Shown: piece after piece, positions 8,429 through 17,768 of the stretch
Numbering within the stretch: position 1 is the stretch's first letter
Layout: the number at the start of each line of letters is the position of its first letter
From: 3107 sp965216225
GTDB taxonomy: Bacteria; Pseudomonadota; Alphaproteobacteria; Rhodobacterales; Rhodobacteraceae
Direction of reading: 5' to 3'
DNA: 64,000 nucleotides
Assembly (NCBI GenBank): GCA_965216225.1
Contig: CBDCFF010000019.1
Location: 1 to 64,000, forward strand
The notes under the pieces: generated by a model
The model's database searches: none
Seen by the model: only the letters and a program-made list of their open reading frames with translations
Told to the model about the DNA's origin: nothing
Program-made: the position numbers and the translations under genes

Positions 8429-9721
8429 ATGACAACAAGGACATTGCTTCTGGGCCAGACCCTGCGGTTCCTGGCCGACCCGTTTCATGCGCCGGTCGAG
8501 GACGCCGCAGACTGGCAACGCAATGGCGCGGTTCTGATCGACGATGGCCGGATTGCCGATCTGGGCGGCGCGGATTCCCTGCGCGCCGCGTATCGGGATG
8601 CAGAGATCGTTGATTATGGCGGCAGCCTGATCACCGCGGGGTTTGTCGATGCCCATGCGCATTATCCGCAGACCGCGATCATCGCCAGTTGGGGCAAGCG
8701 GCTGATCGACTGGCTGAACAACTATACCTTTCCGGAAGAAATGCGGTTCGGCGACCGCGCCTTTGCCGATGAAATCGCCGGGCGCTATCTGGACCTGATT
8801 CTCGCCAACGGGACGACGACGGTCGCCAGCTATTGCACCGTGCATCCCGAAAGTGTGGAGGCGTTTTTCCAGGCGGCGCATACACGGGAGCAGCGTGTCG
8901 TGGCAGGCAAGAGCTGCATGGATCGCAATGCGCCCGAGGGCCTGCGGGACACCGCGCAATCAGGCTATGATGACAGCAGGCGGCTGTTGGAAAAATGGCA
9001 TGGGCAGGGGCGCATCGGTTACGCGATCACGCCCCGGTTTTCGGTGACATCGACGCCCGGACAACTGGATGCGCTTGGCGCGCTCTGGGCAGAGCATCCC
9101 GACTGTCTGATGCAGACCCACCTGTCGGAACAGACCGACGAGGTTGAATGGGTGCTGGGCCTGTTCCCCGAGGCGCGGGATTACCTGGATACCTATGAAA
9201 AGTCCGGGCTGCTGGGGGCAGGAGGGCTTTATGGCCATGCCATCCATCTGACCGCCCGCGAACGTGCGCGGCTGAAAGAGGTGGACGCCGGCCTGATCCA
9301 TTGTCCGACCTCGAACACCTTCATCGGGTCCGGCCTGTTCGACATGCCGGGCCTGATGGCCGAGGGGCACCGCATCGGCCTGGCGACGGATACCGGCGGC
9401 GGATCGAGCTTTTCGATGTTGCGGACGATGGCGGCGGCGTATGAAATCGGTCAACTCAGGGGGATGCCGTTACACCCGGCGCAACTCTACTGGCTGGCGA
9501 CGGCGGGATCGGCGCGGTCGCTCCGGCTTGATGACAGGATCGGCAACCTGTTTTCGGGCGCCGAGGCGGATATTGTCGTGCTGGACCTGAATTCCACCGA
9601 TGCGATCCGGCAGCGGGCCGACCGTGCGCAGACGGAATGGGAGCTTCTGTTCCCGACCATCATGATGGGCGATGACCGCGCGATACGCGCGACCTGGGTA
9701 AATGGCGTGCAGCGTGTCTAG
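8429..9721 (+). CDS. guaD: Guanine deaminase
   Basis: Zn-dependent amidohydrolase of 430 residues converting guanine to xanthine in purine breakdown. Metal and substrate motifs appear in family order: HAHYPQ near residue 74, the guanine-deaminase signature GKSCMDRNAPEG near 157, QTHLSEQTDEV, the HAIHLT histidine, CPTSNTFIGSGLFD, and the catalytic Asp in ATDTGGGSSFS. The ATG follows GGGGGAGGG. The TAG stop (9719-9721) is where IS630a copy 1 begins: the TA belongs to the target and the G to the element. The flank beyond the element starts TAG again, so the encoded protein is unchanged. No other purine-catabolism genes adjoin it. Confidence 0.95.
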   Translation: MTTRTLLLGQTLRFLADPFHAPVEDAADWQRNGAVLIDDGRIADLGGADSLRAAYRDAEIVDYGGSLITAGFVDAHAHYPQTAIIASWGKRLIDWLNNYTFPEEMRFGDRAFADEIAGRYLDLILANGTTTVASYCTVHPESVEAFFQAAHTREQRVVAGKSCMDRNAPEGLRDTAQSGYDDSRRLLEKWHGQGRIGYAITPRFSVTSTPGQLDALGALWAEHPDCLMQTHLSEQTDEVEWVLGLFPEARDYLDTYEKSGLLGAGGLYGHAIHLTARERARLKEVDAGLIHCPTSNTFIGSGLFDMPGLMAEGHRIGLATDTGGGSSFSMLRTMAAAYEIGQLRGMPLHPAQLYWLATAGSARSLRLDDRIGNLFSGAEADIVVLDLNSTDAIRQRADRAQTEWELLFPTIMMGDDRAIRATWVNGVQRV

Positions 9722-10765
9722 AGTCCTTCACATTTTGACTGAAGCATAGCCTGTGTTTTCGAGGTAGTTTTGGCATTCCTGTTGTGTGATTGATCCGACG
9801 AGGCGTCCAACGTATCGCCAGGCCTCTTCACTGGTTCGTTTCCGAGCCATCCGCATCCAGTGTTTGATCTTGGCGAATGTCTGCTCGATCGGGTTCAGGT
9901 CTGGCGAGTATGGTGGCAGGAACCACACCCGCGCGCCTGCCGCCTTGATGGCATCGCGCACGGCTTTCGATTTATGGCAGCCGAGGTTGTCCATGATGAC
10001 GATATCGCCGGGCTTCAGTGCAGGGACAAGCAGTTGATCGATATAGGCACGGAAGGACTGCCCGTTGATCGGGCCGTCAAAGACACAGGGCGCCGTCAAT
10101 TGATCGCAGCGCAAGGCAGCAATGAACGTCATGGTGTTCCAGTGGCCATGGGGCGCAAAGCCGTGCAGGCGTTTGCCTTTTGGTCCCCAGCCGCGCAGCG
10201 GAGCCATGTTGGTCTTGATCCAGGTTTCATCAATGAAGACCAGCTTGCGCGGATCGAGTTGACGCATGACCCCCTTCCAGCGCTTTCGCCGGCGGGCCAC
10301 ATCGGCTCGGGCCCGCTCAAGGGCGAGCAGTGTTTTTTTTGAAGCTCAGCCCCTCGCGGCGCATGAAGTGCCAGACCGCATTGTGGGACACCTTGACGCC
10401 CCGCTTCGCCAGCATGTCTTTCAGACCATGCAGCGTCAGGTGCGGCGTGCGGTTGATCTGCTCCAGGATAAAATCACGGTGGGGTTCAAGGATAATCCTG
10501 CGGTGGCCACCCATCTTGCCAGGCGCCACGCTGCCAGTCTCGCGATATCGCTGGCGCCACTTGATCACCGAAGAAACAGCCACCGAGAAACGGGCAGCCA
10601 CAACACGTGCCGTCTCGCCGGAAACAACAGCTGCTACTGCACGCTCCCGAAGATCATTCGAATAGGGTTTTACCATGCATGCCGGCCTCCAGTCCCGGCA
10701 CGCAGTTTGAATCACAATTCAACGAAAAACGGAATCCCGAGATTCAAACAAATGATGAACCGCTC
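9721..10765 (-). mobile_element. IS630a copy 1, complete (IS630 family)
   Basis: A 1045-bp element flanked by TA (9719-9720 and 10766-10767), the usual IS630 target duplication, within CTAG. Imperfect ends: GAGTCCTTCACATTTTGACT on the left against GAGCGGTTCATCATTTGTTT read inward from the right. Nearly identical sequence recurs at 11110-11184 plus 16791-17769 and at 45997-47042. It is inserted at the guaD stop codon. Confidence 0.93.
9728..10676 (-). CDS. IS630a transposase, two-frame (copy 1)
   Basis: DDE transposase made from two overlapping frames. The first (start ATG 10676, MVKPYSNDLRERAVAAV) is a helix-turn-helix region ending soon after EGLSFKK at 10317. The second (to 9728) holds the catalytic residues: D in VFIDETWIKTN, D in IVIMDNLGCHKSK, and E in DLNPIEQTFAKIK. 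The join lies at a run of eight T (eight A in the mRNA) near 10333-10340. Seven A would fuse the frames directly, so production of the full protein needs ribosomal frameshifting or transcript slippage on the run. Confidence 0.85.
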
Positions 10766-10767
10766 TA

Positions 10768-11107
10768 GCGGATTGAATCCAACACTTGGAACCCTCTCTT
10801 TCCGGCGGCTTCCACAGGTCTTCGACCTTCGCTGCCAGGAGTCCTCAAATGGAAGGTGAATTTGCGATCAGCAACTGCCGCAGCAGGGCCCGGAAGATCA
10901 TGACGCCAGCATAAGCATGTCTAATGCACATCTATCGCTCATGGCGTACTGGTCATGGGCGACAGAATGGGAAGCCGAGGGCGATCCGAGTTCAACCTGC
11001 CTACGGCCTCACCCGTTGTCAGTGCCACCAAAAGAAAACACCGAAAAACACCATCAGCACCACTCCCTTCAACCATCCTAATCCAGACATTTCAATAATT
11101 CCCAGTC
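10768..11107. other. 340-base host segment between two IS630a copies, no gene recognised
   Basis: This stretch lies between the right edge of IS630a copy 1 (guaD side) and the left edge of copy 2 (pheT side). Short open frames exist (for instance 10924-11127), but none resembles a known family, and base use is less GC-rich than in neighbouring genes. It is probably leftover intergenic DNA or a decayed gene. Confidence 0.5.
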
Positions 11108-11116
11108 TAGAGTCCT

Positions 11117-11184
11117 TCACATTTTGACTGAAGCATAGCCTGTGTTTTCGAGGTAGTTTTGGCATTCCTGTTGTGTGATTGATC
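11117..11184 (-). pseudogene. IS630a copy 2 transposase, C-terminal fragment
   Basis: Encodes the last residues (…YLENTGYASVKM and stop) of the IS630a transposase, cut off from the rest by the IS66 insertion. It matches the corresponding part of copy 1. Confidence 0.88.
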
Positions 11185-11270
11185 GTAAGCGTCTGGTCTG
11201 GCTGCCCTGCCTGAGGCCGCAGATGTCAGATAGTATCCATGATCGTTAATGGACATTATCGAGGTCAGAT

Positions 11271-11621
11271 GTGGGCAGGAAGAAGCGCCGGAACTGGAGC
11301 AATAACGAGAAGCGGATGATCTGTGCGCAAACGCGGGTTCCGGGGATTTCGGTTAGTCAGGTTGCGCGGCGGTATGATGTGAATGCCAATCTCGTGTTTA
11401 CGTGGCTGAGGGATGGGCGGTTTTCGCCTGATGGCGATACACGGAAGCAGGTTTTCTTTCTGCCGGTCGAGATAATTTCGGATGTGCGGCATGAAGCCGC
11501 GCCGCCGGTTGTGGCATGCGGCAGGATTGGGTTTGATCTTGTTTGCGGGCCCCGGCTTTGTGTCAGCGGGACTTACGATCCCGATGCCCTTGCCGGCCTG
11601 ATCCGTGGCTTGTCCGGATGA
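11271..11621 (+). CDS. tnpA: IS66 accessory protein TnpA
   Basis: A 116-residue protein with a GTG start. Basic N-terminus and a helix-turn-helix of the IS66 OrfA/TnpA type (GISVSQVARRYDVNANLVFTWLRDGRF). It is needed for IS66 transposition alongside TnpB and TnpC. Its stop overlaps the tnpB start (ATGA). Confidence 0.88.
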   Translation: MGRKKRRNWSNNEKRMICAQTRVPGISVSQVARRYDVNANLVFTWLRDGRFSPDGDTRKQVFFLPVEIISDVRHEAAPPVVACGRIGFDLVCGPRLCVSGTYDPDALAGLIRGLSG

Positions 11622-11965
11622 TCCCGGTACCGTCGAACACGAAGGTGTGGCTGGCTGCCGGGGTAACGGATATGCGCCGGGGGTTTGCGACGCTGGCGGC
11701 TCAGGCGGAACAGACGCTGAAGCAGAACCCTTATTGCGGCCACATGTTCGTTTTCCGTGGACGGCGTGGCGATCTGATCAAGATCATTTGGTGGGACGGT
11801 CAGGGGGCCTGTCTGTTCTCCAGGCGATTGGAGAAGGGCCGGTTTGTCTGGCCTTCTGCAAAAGACGGCAAAGTCGCATTGACACCGGCCCAGTTGGCGA
11901 TGCTTCTGGAGGGCATTGACTGGCGTATTCCGCAGCGCACATGGCGGCCATTGAAGGCGGGATAA
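11618..11965 (+). CDS. tnpB: IS66 accessory protein TnpB (IS66 Orf2 type)
   Basis: 115 residues with the strongly conserved IS66 Orf2 pattern: VWLAAGVTDMRRGF, then HMFVFRGRRGDLIKIIWWDGQGACLFSRRLEKGRF, split here only by normal spacing, and a Pro-rich end. ATG 11618 overlaps the tnpA stop. Confidence 0.93.
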   Translation: MIPVPSNTKVWLAAGVTDMRRGFATLAAQAEQTLKQNPYCGHMFVFRGRRGDLIKIIWWDGQGACLFSRRLEKGRFVWPSAKDGKVALTPAQLAMLLEGIDWRIPQRTWRPLKAG

Positions 11966-12025
11966 TCTGGCCGGATCAGTGATTTGGGGATTCCCTAAAG
12001 CCCGTTGATTTGCCAGGTTTTGGCC

Positions 12026-13552
12026 ATGATCGATGTGGCCCGAGCCTTACCGGAAGACCCCGATGAGTTGCGTGCTTTCACGCAGCTTCTGCTGGCCGAG
12101 GTGAAGTCTCAGGCGATGTTGATCGAGAAGCTCAGGCACCAGTTATCCGGGCATCGCACACATAGGTTTGGCAGCAAATCCGAGAGCATCGAGCAGCTGC
12201 AACTGGCCCTGGAGAGCAGTGAGATTGCAACGGCAGCGATGACAGCCAGGTTACGCCTGCCTGAAGAGGAGCCGCCCAAAGACAAACCCAAGCGCCGCCC
12301 GATCCCGGATCATATACCGCGCCAGCACATCGAACTGGCCACCGGAGATGATGCCTGTGCGGATTGTGGTGGCAAGCTGCGCCGCCTGGGCGAGGATGTG
12401 ACCGAGGAACTGGAATATGTTCCGGGGCGCTTCATCGTGAACCGCATCACCCGGCCCCGCTTTGCCTGTTCGGGCTGCGACAGCTTCACCCAGGCACAGC
12501 TGCCATCGCGCCCGATTGAGCGCGGGCGTCCTGGACCAGGACTGTTGGCCCATGTTCTGGTCAGCAAATATGCCGATCATCTGCCGCTCTACCGGCAAAG
12601 CCGGATATTCGAGCGCGACGGGCTTGACCTTGACCGCTCAACGCTGGCCGATTGGGTGGGCAAATCCACGGCCCTACTGGAGCCACTGGCCGTTGCCATC
12701 GGACGACATGTGCAAGCAGGCCAGGCATTGTTTGCCGATGATACGCCGATCAAAATGCTAACGCCCGGGGCAGGCAAAACCCAGACCGCCCGCCTATGGA
12801 CTTACATACGCGATGAGCGCCCCTGGGACAGCGAGGCGCCGCCTGCTGCCTGGTATCAGTTCTCGCCGGACCGCAGGGGTCAGCATCCCAAGGATCACTT
12901 GAAGAGATACCAGGGCTGGATGCATGCGGACGGCTATTCCGGATTCAACGACCTCTACCGTTCTGGCGACATCCGCGAGGTCGCCTGCATGGCCCACATC
13001 CGGCGCAAGTTCGTCGATGTGCATAAAGCCCAGGGCTCGGCCATCGCCGAAGAGGCGATCAAGCGGATAGCAGGGCTCTACGCTATCGAGAAAGAGGCCC
13101 GTGGATCGCCGCCGGATCAGCGTACCGCCATACGGCAGGCCGAGGCCAGACCCGTCTTCGATGACCTGGGCAATTGGCTGGGTGCCCAACTGCCCGCTAT
13201 CTCTGGCAAATCGCCACTTGCAGGGGCCATCCGTTATGCGCTGACCCGGTTGCCACGGCTCCGGCCATACCTTGAACATGGCCATCTCGAGATCGACAAT
13301 AATGCGGCCGAGCGGGCCATCAGAGGTATTGCTTTGGGGCGCAAGAACTACCTCTTCGTTGGATCACCGGCAGGCGGCAAAGCCGCTGCCATCGCCTATA
13401 CGCTGATTGAAACCGCCAAACTGAACAACGTTGATCCGCAGGGCTGGCTGGCCGACACTCTGGCCCGCATCCCGGATTGCAAGATCACCAAGGTCGACGA
13501 CCTGCTGCCATGGAACATGGGCAGCCACCATCACATGAAAGACGCTGCATGA
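12026..13552 (+). CDS. tnpC: IS66 transposase TnpC
   Basis: DDE transposase of 508 residues. It has an N-terminal coiled-coil/leucine-rich segment (AMLIEKLRHQLSGHRTHRFG), a zinc-finger-like CADCGGKLRRLGEDVTEELEYVPG with a second Cys pair in FACSGCDS, and the catalytic core with D in LFADDTPIKML, D in GWMHADGYSGF and E in NNAAERAIRGIALGRKNY. It appears intact. A TTG at 12005 would add seven residues; ATG 12026 is chosen. Its stop overlaps the start of the passenger gene (ATGA). Confidence 0.92.
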   Translation: MIDVARALPEDPDELRAFTQLLLAEVKSQAMLIEKLRHQLSGHRTHRFGSKSESIEQLQLALESSEIATAAMTARLRLPEEEPPKDKPKRRPIPDHIPRQHIELATGDDACADCGGKLRRLGEDVTEELEYVPGRFIVNRITRPRFACSGCDSFTQAQLPSRPIERGRPGPGLLAHVLVSKYADHLPLYRQSRIFERDGLDLDRSTLADWVGKSTALLEPLAVAIGRHVQAGQALFADDTPIKMLTPGAGKTQTARLWTYIRDERPWDSEAPPAAWYQFSPDRRGQHPKDHLKRYQGWMHADGYSGFNDLYRSGDIREVACMAHIRRKFVDVHKAQGSAIAEEAIKRIAGLYAIEKEARGSPPDQRTAIRQAEARPVFDDLGNWLGAQLPAISGKSPLAGAIRYALTRLPRLRPYLEHGHLEIDNNAAERAIRGIALGRKNYLFVGSPAGGKAAAIAYTLIETAKLNNVDPQGWLADTLARIPDCKITKVDDLLPWNMGSHHHMKDAA

Positions 13553-13952
13553 GCATCATCGAGATCAAAGTCACCCTGCAAGACATCGAGCCCGCTGTCA
13601 CCCGCACCCTGCAGGTGCCTGCCGATATCCGGCTGGACCGGCTGCACCTGACACTGCAGGTGGCCATGGGCTGGACCAACTCGCATCTCTACATGTTCGA
13701 AGCAGCCCGCGCCACATGGGGTATCGCGGACCCCGATTTTGGCGGCGAGGACCGGCCCGCCAACAAAACCACTCTGGGCCAAGTCATCGAGGACACCGGC
13801 AAAAAGACGATCAACTACATCTACGATTTTGGCGACAACTGGGAACACAGGATCAAGATCGGCAGGATCACCGATCCCGTCCCTGGCGAACTCTATCCCA
13901 GACTAATCGAGGTCATCGGTAAATGCCCGCCCGAAGACGTCGGGGGCTTCCT
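13549..13952 (+). pseudogene. pRiA4b ORF-3-like passenger gene, N-terminal part, split by IS21
   Basis: ATG 13549 overlaps the tnpC stop. The product begins MSIIEIKVTLQDIEPAVTRT and includes LHLTLQVAMGWTNSHLYMF, YDFGDNWEHRI and CPPEDVGG, the pattern of the plasmid pRiA4b ORF-3 family (function unknown). IS21 interrupts right after GGFL. The frame then runs into IS21 DNA and stops at 14034. The missing C-terminus lies at 16597-16768. Confidence 0.88.
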
Positions 13953-14138
13953 TGTGCTGCGCGACAAACAAGGTGAGAATCCAGCGTCAATCAGGATGAG
14001 AACGCGTGTGCGGGGGCTCGCAGGGAGGGCGTAGCCCGACTGGGGAGGCCCCGCACACGCGTTTTGCCCTTTTGGGGCGGGCCTGACGGTTGTGGCCGGC
14101 TCGGATAAGGAATGATTTTCTGTGCAAGGGGATCGTTC

Positions 14139-15659
14139 ATGCCGGGCTGTCATGTCACTGACCAACAAATGAGGCTCTTCATGACGCTCAGATCGACCCA
14201 TTCCGTTGCCGTTGCCGCTGCCAAGGCGGGGATCAGCCAGGCAACGGGCTATCGGCTGCAAGCTGACCCAATTTTACCATCACAGAAGAAGGCCCCTCGC
14301 GGCCGGCGGCGTCCGGACCCGCTGGCGGACATTTTTGATGCGGAGGTCGTGCCGCTTCTGCGGTCCTCACCGGGGATCCGACCTGTGGCGGTTTACGAGG
14401 AGCTTCTGCGTCGGCATTCTGATCTGGGTACGGGCATCCGACGGACTCTGGAGCGACGGATACGCGCCTGGAATGCGGAACACGGCCCTGAACAGGACGT
14501 CATTTTCCGGCAGACCCACACACCGGGCAAAATGGGCCTGTCGGATTTCACCGCCATGGGCAAGTTGGGTGTGACCATTGCCGGTGAGGCACTGGGCCAT
14601 CGACTGTATCACTTCCGGCTTGCCTATAGCGGGTTTCAGCACGCCCACGTCGTGCTGGGCGGCGAAAGCTATGTGGCGCTGGCTGAGGGATTGCAGAACG
14701 CCCTCTGGACGCTCGGCGGCGTGCCACACAATCATAGAACTGACAGCCTGTCGGCGGCCTTCAAGAACCTGGATAAGTCATCCCGGGCCGATCTAACCGA
14801 CCGCTTCGACGCCCTGTGCAACCATTATGGAATGACGCCGACGCGCAACAACAAGGGCGTCGCACACGAGAACGGTTCCATCGAGAGCCCCAATGGGCAT
14901 CTGAAGCGCACCATTGAGGACGCGCTGGTCATGCGTGGGTCGCGCGACTTCGAAAGCTTGCAAGATTATCGTCGCTTCATCGACGAGATCGTGGGCCGGA
15001 TCAACGCCCGCAATGCCAAGCGTATCGATGCGGAACGTGCGAGCCTCAGACCTTTGCCGACGCGGCGGACCACGGATTACGAGGAGATCACGTTGCGCGT
15101 CACTTCCTCCGGGGGCTTCACCTTGCGCAAGGTGTTCTACACCGTGCCATCCCGGTTGATCGGGCATCAGCTGCGGGTTCGGCTCTACGATGATCGGTTG
15201 GAGCTGTTCCTGGGAAGCTCTGCCCTGCTAACGCTGACACGCGGACGAGCCTCGAGCACCGGGAGCCATGGGCACGTGGTCAATTACCACCACGTCATCC
15301 ACTCCTTGCGCAAAAAGCCCATGGCGCTGATGGGGCTGGTCTATCGGGATCAGCTATTCCCGCGCCGGGCGTTCCGTAACATGTTCGCATTCCTGCTGGA
15401 GCAGACCAGTGAGAAGGCGGCGTGTCGCATGGTTGTCGATCTTCTGGCGCTGGCACACGAGCGGGGCTGCGAGGCTGAATTGGCAGCGCAGCTTGAGGAG
15501 GACCTTCGCCAGAAGCGCCCGCCTGACATGGCGGCCCTACGCGCAGTGTTTAGCCCATCACAAGACGCACTCCCCCAAGTCGCGGTGCAACTGGCCGACC
15601 TGTCATCTTACGACCAGTTGGTCGGCGGTACGCCATCCGCTCAGGAGGTGACAGCATGA
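14139..15659 (+). CDS. istA: IS21 transposase IstA
   Basis: DDE transposase of 506 residues. It has an N-terminal helix-turn-helix (HSVAVAAAKAGISQATGYRL), and an integrase core with D in MGLSDFTAMGKLGV, D in NHRTDSLSAAF and E in VAHENGSIESPNGHLKR. The C-terminal beta-barrel-like domain includes VTSSGGFTLRKVFYTVPSRLIGH. ATG 14139 matches the usual family start MPGCHVTDQQMRLFM. It overlaps istB by four bases. Confidence 0.93.
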   Translation: MPGCHVTDQQMRLFMTLRSTHSVAVAAAKAGISQATGYRLQADPILPSQKKAPRGRRRPDPLADIFDAEVVPLLRSSPGIRPVAVYEELLRRHSDLGTGIRRTLERRIRAWNAEHGPEQDVIFRQTHTPGKMGLSDFTAMGKLGVTIAGEALGHRLYHFRLAYSGFQHAHVVLGGESYVALAEGLQNALWTLGGVPHNHRTDSLSAAFKNLDKSSRADLTDRFDALCNHYGMTPTRNNKGVAHENGSIESPNGHLKRTIEDALVMRGSRDFESLQDYRRFIDEIVGRINARNAKRIDAERASLRPLPTRRTTDYEEITLRVTSSGGFTLRKVFYTVPSRLIGHQLRVRLYDDRLELFLGSSALLTLTRGRASSTGSHGHVVNYHHVIHSLRKKPMALMGLVYRDQLFPRRAFRNMFAFLLEQTSEKAACRMVVDLLALAHERGCEAELAAQLEEDLRQKRPPDMAALRAVFSPSQDALPQVAVQLADLSSYDQLVGGTPSAQEVTA

Positions 15660-16465
15660 CATCGCCCCAGACCGATACCGCCCGCCTAACCTTGGCTCTG
15701 ACCGAATTGCGCTTGCCAGCCATCAAGGCGCTATGGCCGCGCTTTGCGGAACAAGCCGACAAGGAAGGCTGGCCCGCCGCTCGGATGCTCAGCACCCTGG
15801 TGGAGCATGAACTGGCTGAACGAGATCGCCGTCGTATCGAGCGACATCTCGCACAGGCACGCCTGTTGCCCGGAAAAACGATCGACACCTTCGACTTCAC
15901 AGCCGTCCCCATGCTGTCCAAGGCCCATGTCAGTGCGATCACCGCTGGCGACAGCTGGATCGGAAAGGGCGGCAACATCCTGCTGTTTGGGCCGCCAGGT
16001 GTGGGCAAATCACATCTCGGCTCAGCCATCGGGCTCGCCCTTGTCGAGCAAGGCTACCGCGTCCTATTCAGCCGCACCACCGATCTGGTCCAGAAACTCC
16101 AACAGGCCCGCCGCGATCTCGTCCTCGAAAGTGCCATTGCAAAGCTCGACAAATTCCATCTGCTGATCCTCGATGACATCACCTACGTCACCAAGGATCA
16201 GGCTGAAACCAGTGTGCTCTTCGAACTCATCAGCGCGAGATATGAACGCCGCTCAATGTTGATCACGGCCAACCAGCCCTTCGGGGAGTGGAATGCGATT
16301 TTTCCAGACCCGGCCATGACATTGGCCGCCGTCGACAGGCTCGTGCACCACGCAACCATCTTCGAGATGAATGTCGAAAGCTACCGGCGAAGAGCAGCAC
16401 AAAAGGCAAAGGGGCCGGGAAGGCCTGCACAAAAAGCCACACCGGAAAACACCAAAGCTGATTGA
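15656..16465 (+). CDS. istB: IS21 helper ATPase IstB
   Basis: AAA+ ATPase of 269 residues that activates IstA and shapes target choice. The Walker A is GPPGVGKSHLGSA at about residue 113 and the Walker B LLILDDITYV, with the DnaA/DnaC-like SMLITANQPFGEW further on. It is translationally coupled to istA by an ATGA overlap and appears intact. Confidence 0.95.
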   Translation: MTSPQTDTARLTLALTELRLPAIKALWPRFAEQADKEGWPAARMLSTLVEHELAERDRRRIERHLAQARLLPGKTIDTFDFTAVPMLSKAHVSAITAGDSWIGKGGNILLFGPPGVGKSHLGSAIGLALVEQGYRVLFSRTTDLVQKLQQARRDLVLESAIAKLDKFHLLILDDITYVTKDQAETSVLFELISARYERRSMLITANQPFGEWNAIFPDPAMTLAAVDRLVHHATIFEMNVESYRRRAAQKAKGPGRPAQKATPENTKAD

Positions 16466-16596
16466 CGCTCCGCGACAATCAAAAAACAAACCCCTTGATC
16501 GCGGCACAAAAGCCCGGCATCGTCCCAAACGTCGCGACCAAGGATTCTCATCCTGATTGACGCGCACTTCTCATCTTGATTGTCGCGCTACATCCT

Positions 16597-16768
16597 TGGC
16601 TACTACGGGTTCCTCGATGCCATGGCCGATCCAAAGCATCCAGAGCACGATCATCTCAAAGACTGGTATGGCGGCACCTTCGATCCCAATCAGCCCGAAA
16701 CCGACAAACTCAAACTCGAAGTCCTCAGTCTCGCAAAACGCTGGAAGCCCGGAAAACCAAGGAAATAA
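16597..16768 (+). pseudogene. pRiA4b ORF-3-like passenger gene, C-terminal part
   Basis: Continues the family pattern after the IS21 insertion: GYYGFLDAMADPKHPEHD, then WYGGTFDP and a basic Lys-rich end with a TAA stop. It is in the right order and orientation to be the tail of the gene begun at 13549, and lies just inside the right IS66 end. Confidence 0.88.
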
Positions 16769-16790
16769 GGCTGTCAGACCGGACGCTTAC

Positions 16791-17680
16791 GATTGATCCG
16801 ACGAGGCGTCCAACGTATCGCCAGGCCTCTTCACTGGTTCGTTTCCGAGCCATCCGCATCCAGTGTTTGATCTTGGCGAATGTCTGCTCGATCGGGTTCA
16901 GGTCTGGCGAGTATGGTGGCAGGAACCACACCCGCGCGCCTGCCGCCTTGATGGCATCGCGCACGGCTTTCGATTTATGGCAGCCGAGGTTGTCCATGAT
17001 GACGATATCGCCGGGCTTCAGTGCAGGGACAAGCAGTTGATCGATATAGGCACGGAAGGACTGCCCGTTGATCGGGCCGTCAAAGACACAGGGCGCCGTC
17101 AATTGATCGCAGCGCAAGGCAGCAATGAACGTCATGGTGTTCCAGTGGCCATGGGGCGCAAAGCCGTGCAGGCGTTTGCCTTTTGGTCCCCAGCCGCGCA
17201 GCGGAGCCATGTTGGTCTTGATCCAGGTTTCATCAATGAAGACCAGCTTGCGCGGATCGAGTTGACGCATGACCCCCTTCCAGCGCTTTCGCCGGCGGGC
17301 CACATCGGCTCGGGCCCGCTCAAGGGCGAGCAGTGTTTTTTTTTGAAGCTCAGCCCCTCGCGGCGCATGAAGTGCCAGACCGCATTGTGGGACACCTTGA
17401 CGCCCCGCTTCGCCAGCATGTCTTTCAGACCATGCAGCGTCAGGTGCGGCGTGCGGTTGATCTGCTCCAGGATAAAATCACGGTGGGGTTCAAGGATAAT
17501 CCTGCGGTGGCCACCCATCTTGCCAGGCGCCACGCTGCCAGTCTCGCGATATCGCTGGCGCCACTTGATCACCGAAGAAACAGCCACCGAGAAACGGGCA
17601 GCCACAACACGTGCCGTCTCGCCGGAAACAACAGCTGCTACTGCACGCTCCCGAAGATCATTCGAATAGGGTTTTACCAT
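16791..17680 (-). pseudogene. IS630a copy 2 transposase, main part, disrupted by IS66
   Basis: Contains the helix-turn-helix frame (ATG 17680) and all three catalytic residues of the DDE frame, but the last codons are displaced to 11117-11184. The slippage run has nine T here against eight in copy 1, which changes the first-frame tail: the N-terminal frame stays open to 17132. Confidence 0.88.
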
Positions 17681-17768
17681 GCATGCCGGCCTCCAGTCCC
17701 GGCACGCAGTTTGAATCACAATTCAACGAAAAACGGAATCCCGAGATTCAAACAAATGATGAACCGCT

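Larger units (their letters stand above)
13953..16592 (+). mobile_element. IS21-family element, complete
   Basis: About 2.64 kb with istA and istB. The left end begins TGTGCTGCGCGACA and the right end, read inward, TGTAGCGCGACA. Each end carries two tandem copies of a 19-base motif of the type GCGTCAATCAGGATGAGAA, the multiple terminal repeats typical of IS21. The flanking TCCT (possibly TCCTT) repeat is consistent with a 4-5 bp target duplication. Precise removal restores GGFLGYYGFLDAM in the passenger protein. Confidence 0.9.
11185..16790 (+). mobile_element. IS66-family element, complete but carrying IS21
   Basis: Inverted ends GTAAGCGTCTGGTCTGGC (left) and GTAAGCGTCCGGTCTGAC (right, read inward), with an 8-bp target duplication GATTGATC at 11177-11184 and 16791-16798, the duplication size expected for IS66. 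Contents in order: tnpA, tnpB, tnpC and a pRiA4b ORF-3-like passenger gene, the last split by IS21. Without IS21 the element would be close to 3.0 kb. Confidence 0.93.

Noticed and set aside
10924..11127. 67-codon open frame between two IS630a copies
   Set aside because: Its end is formed by IS630a sequence, and no family is recognised.
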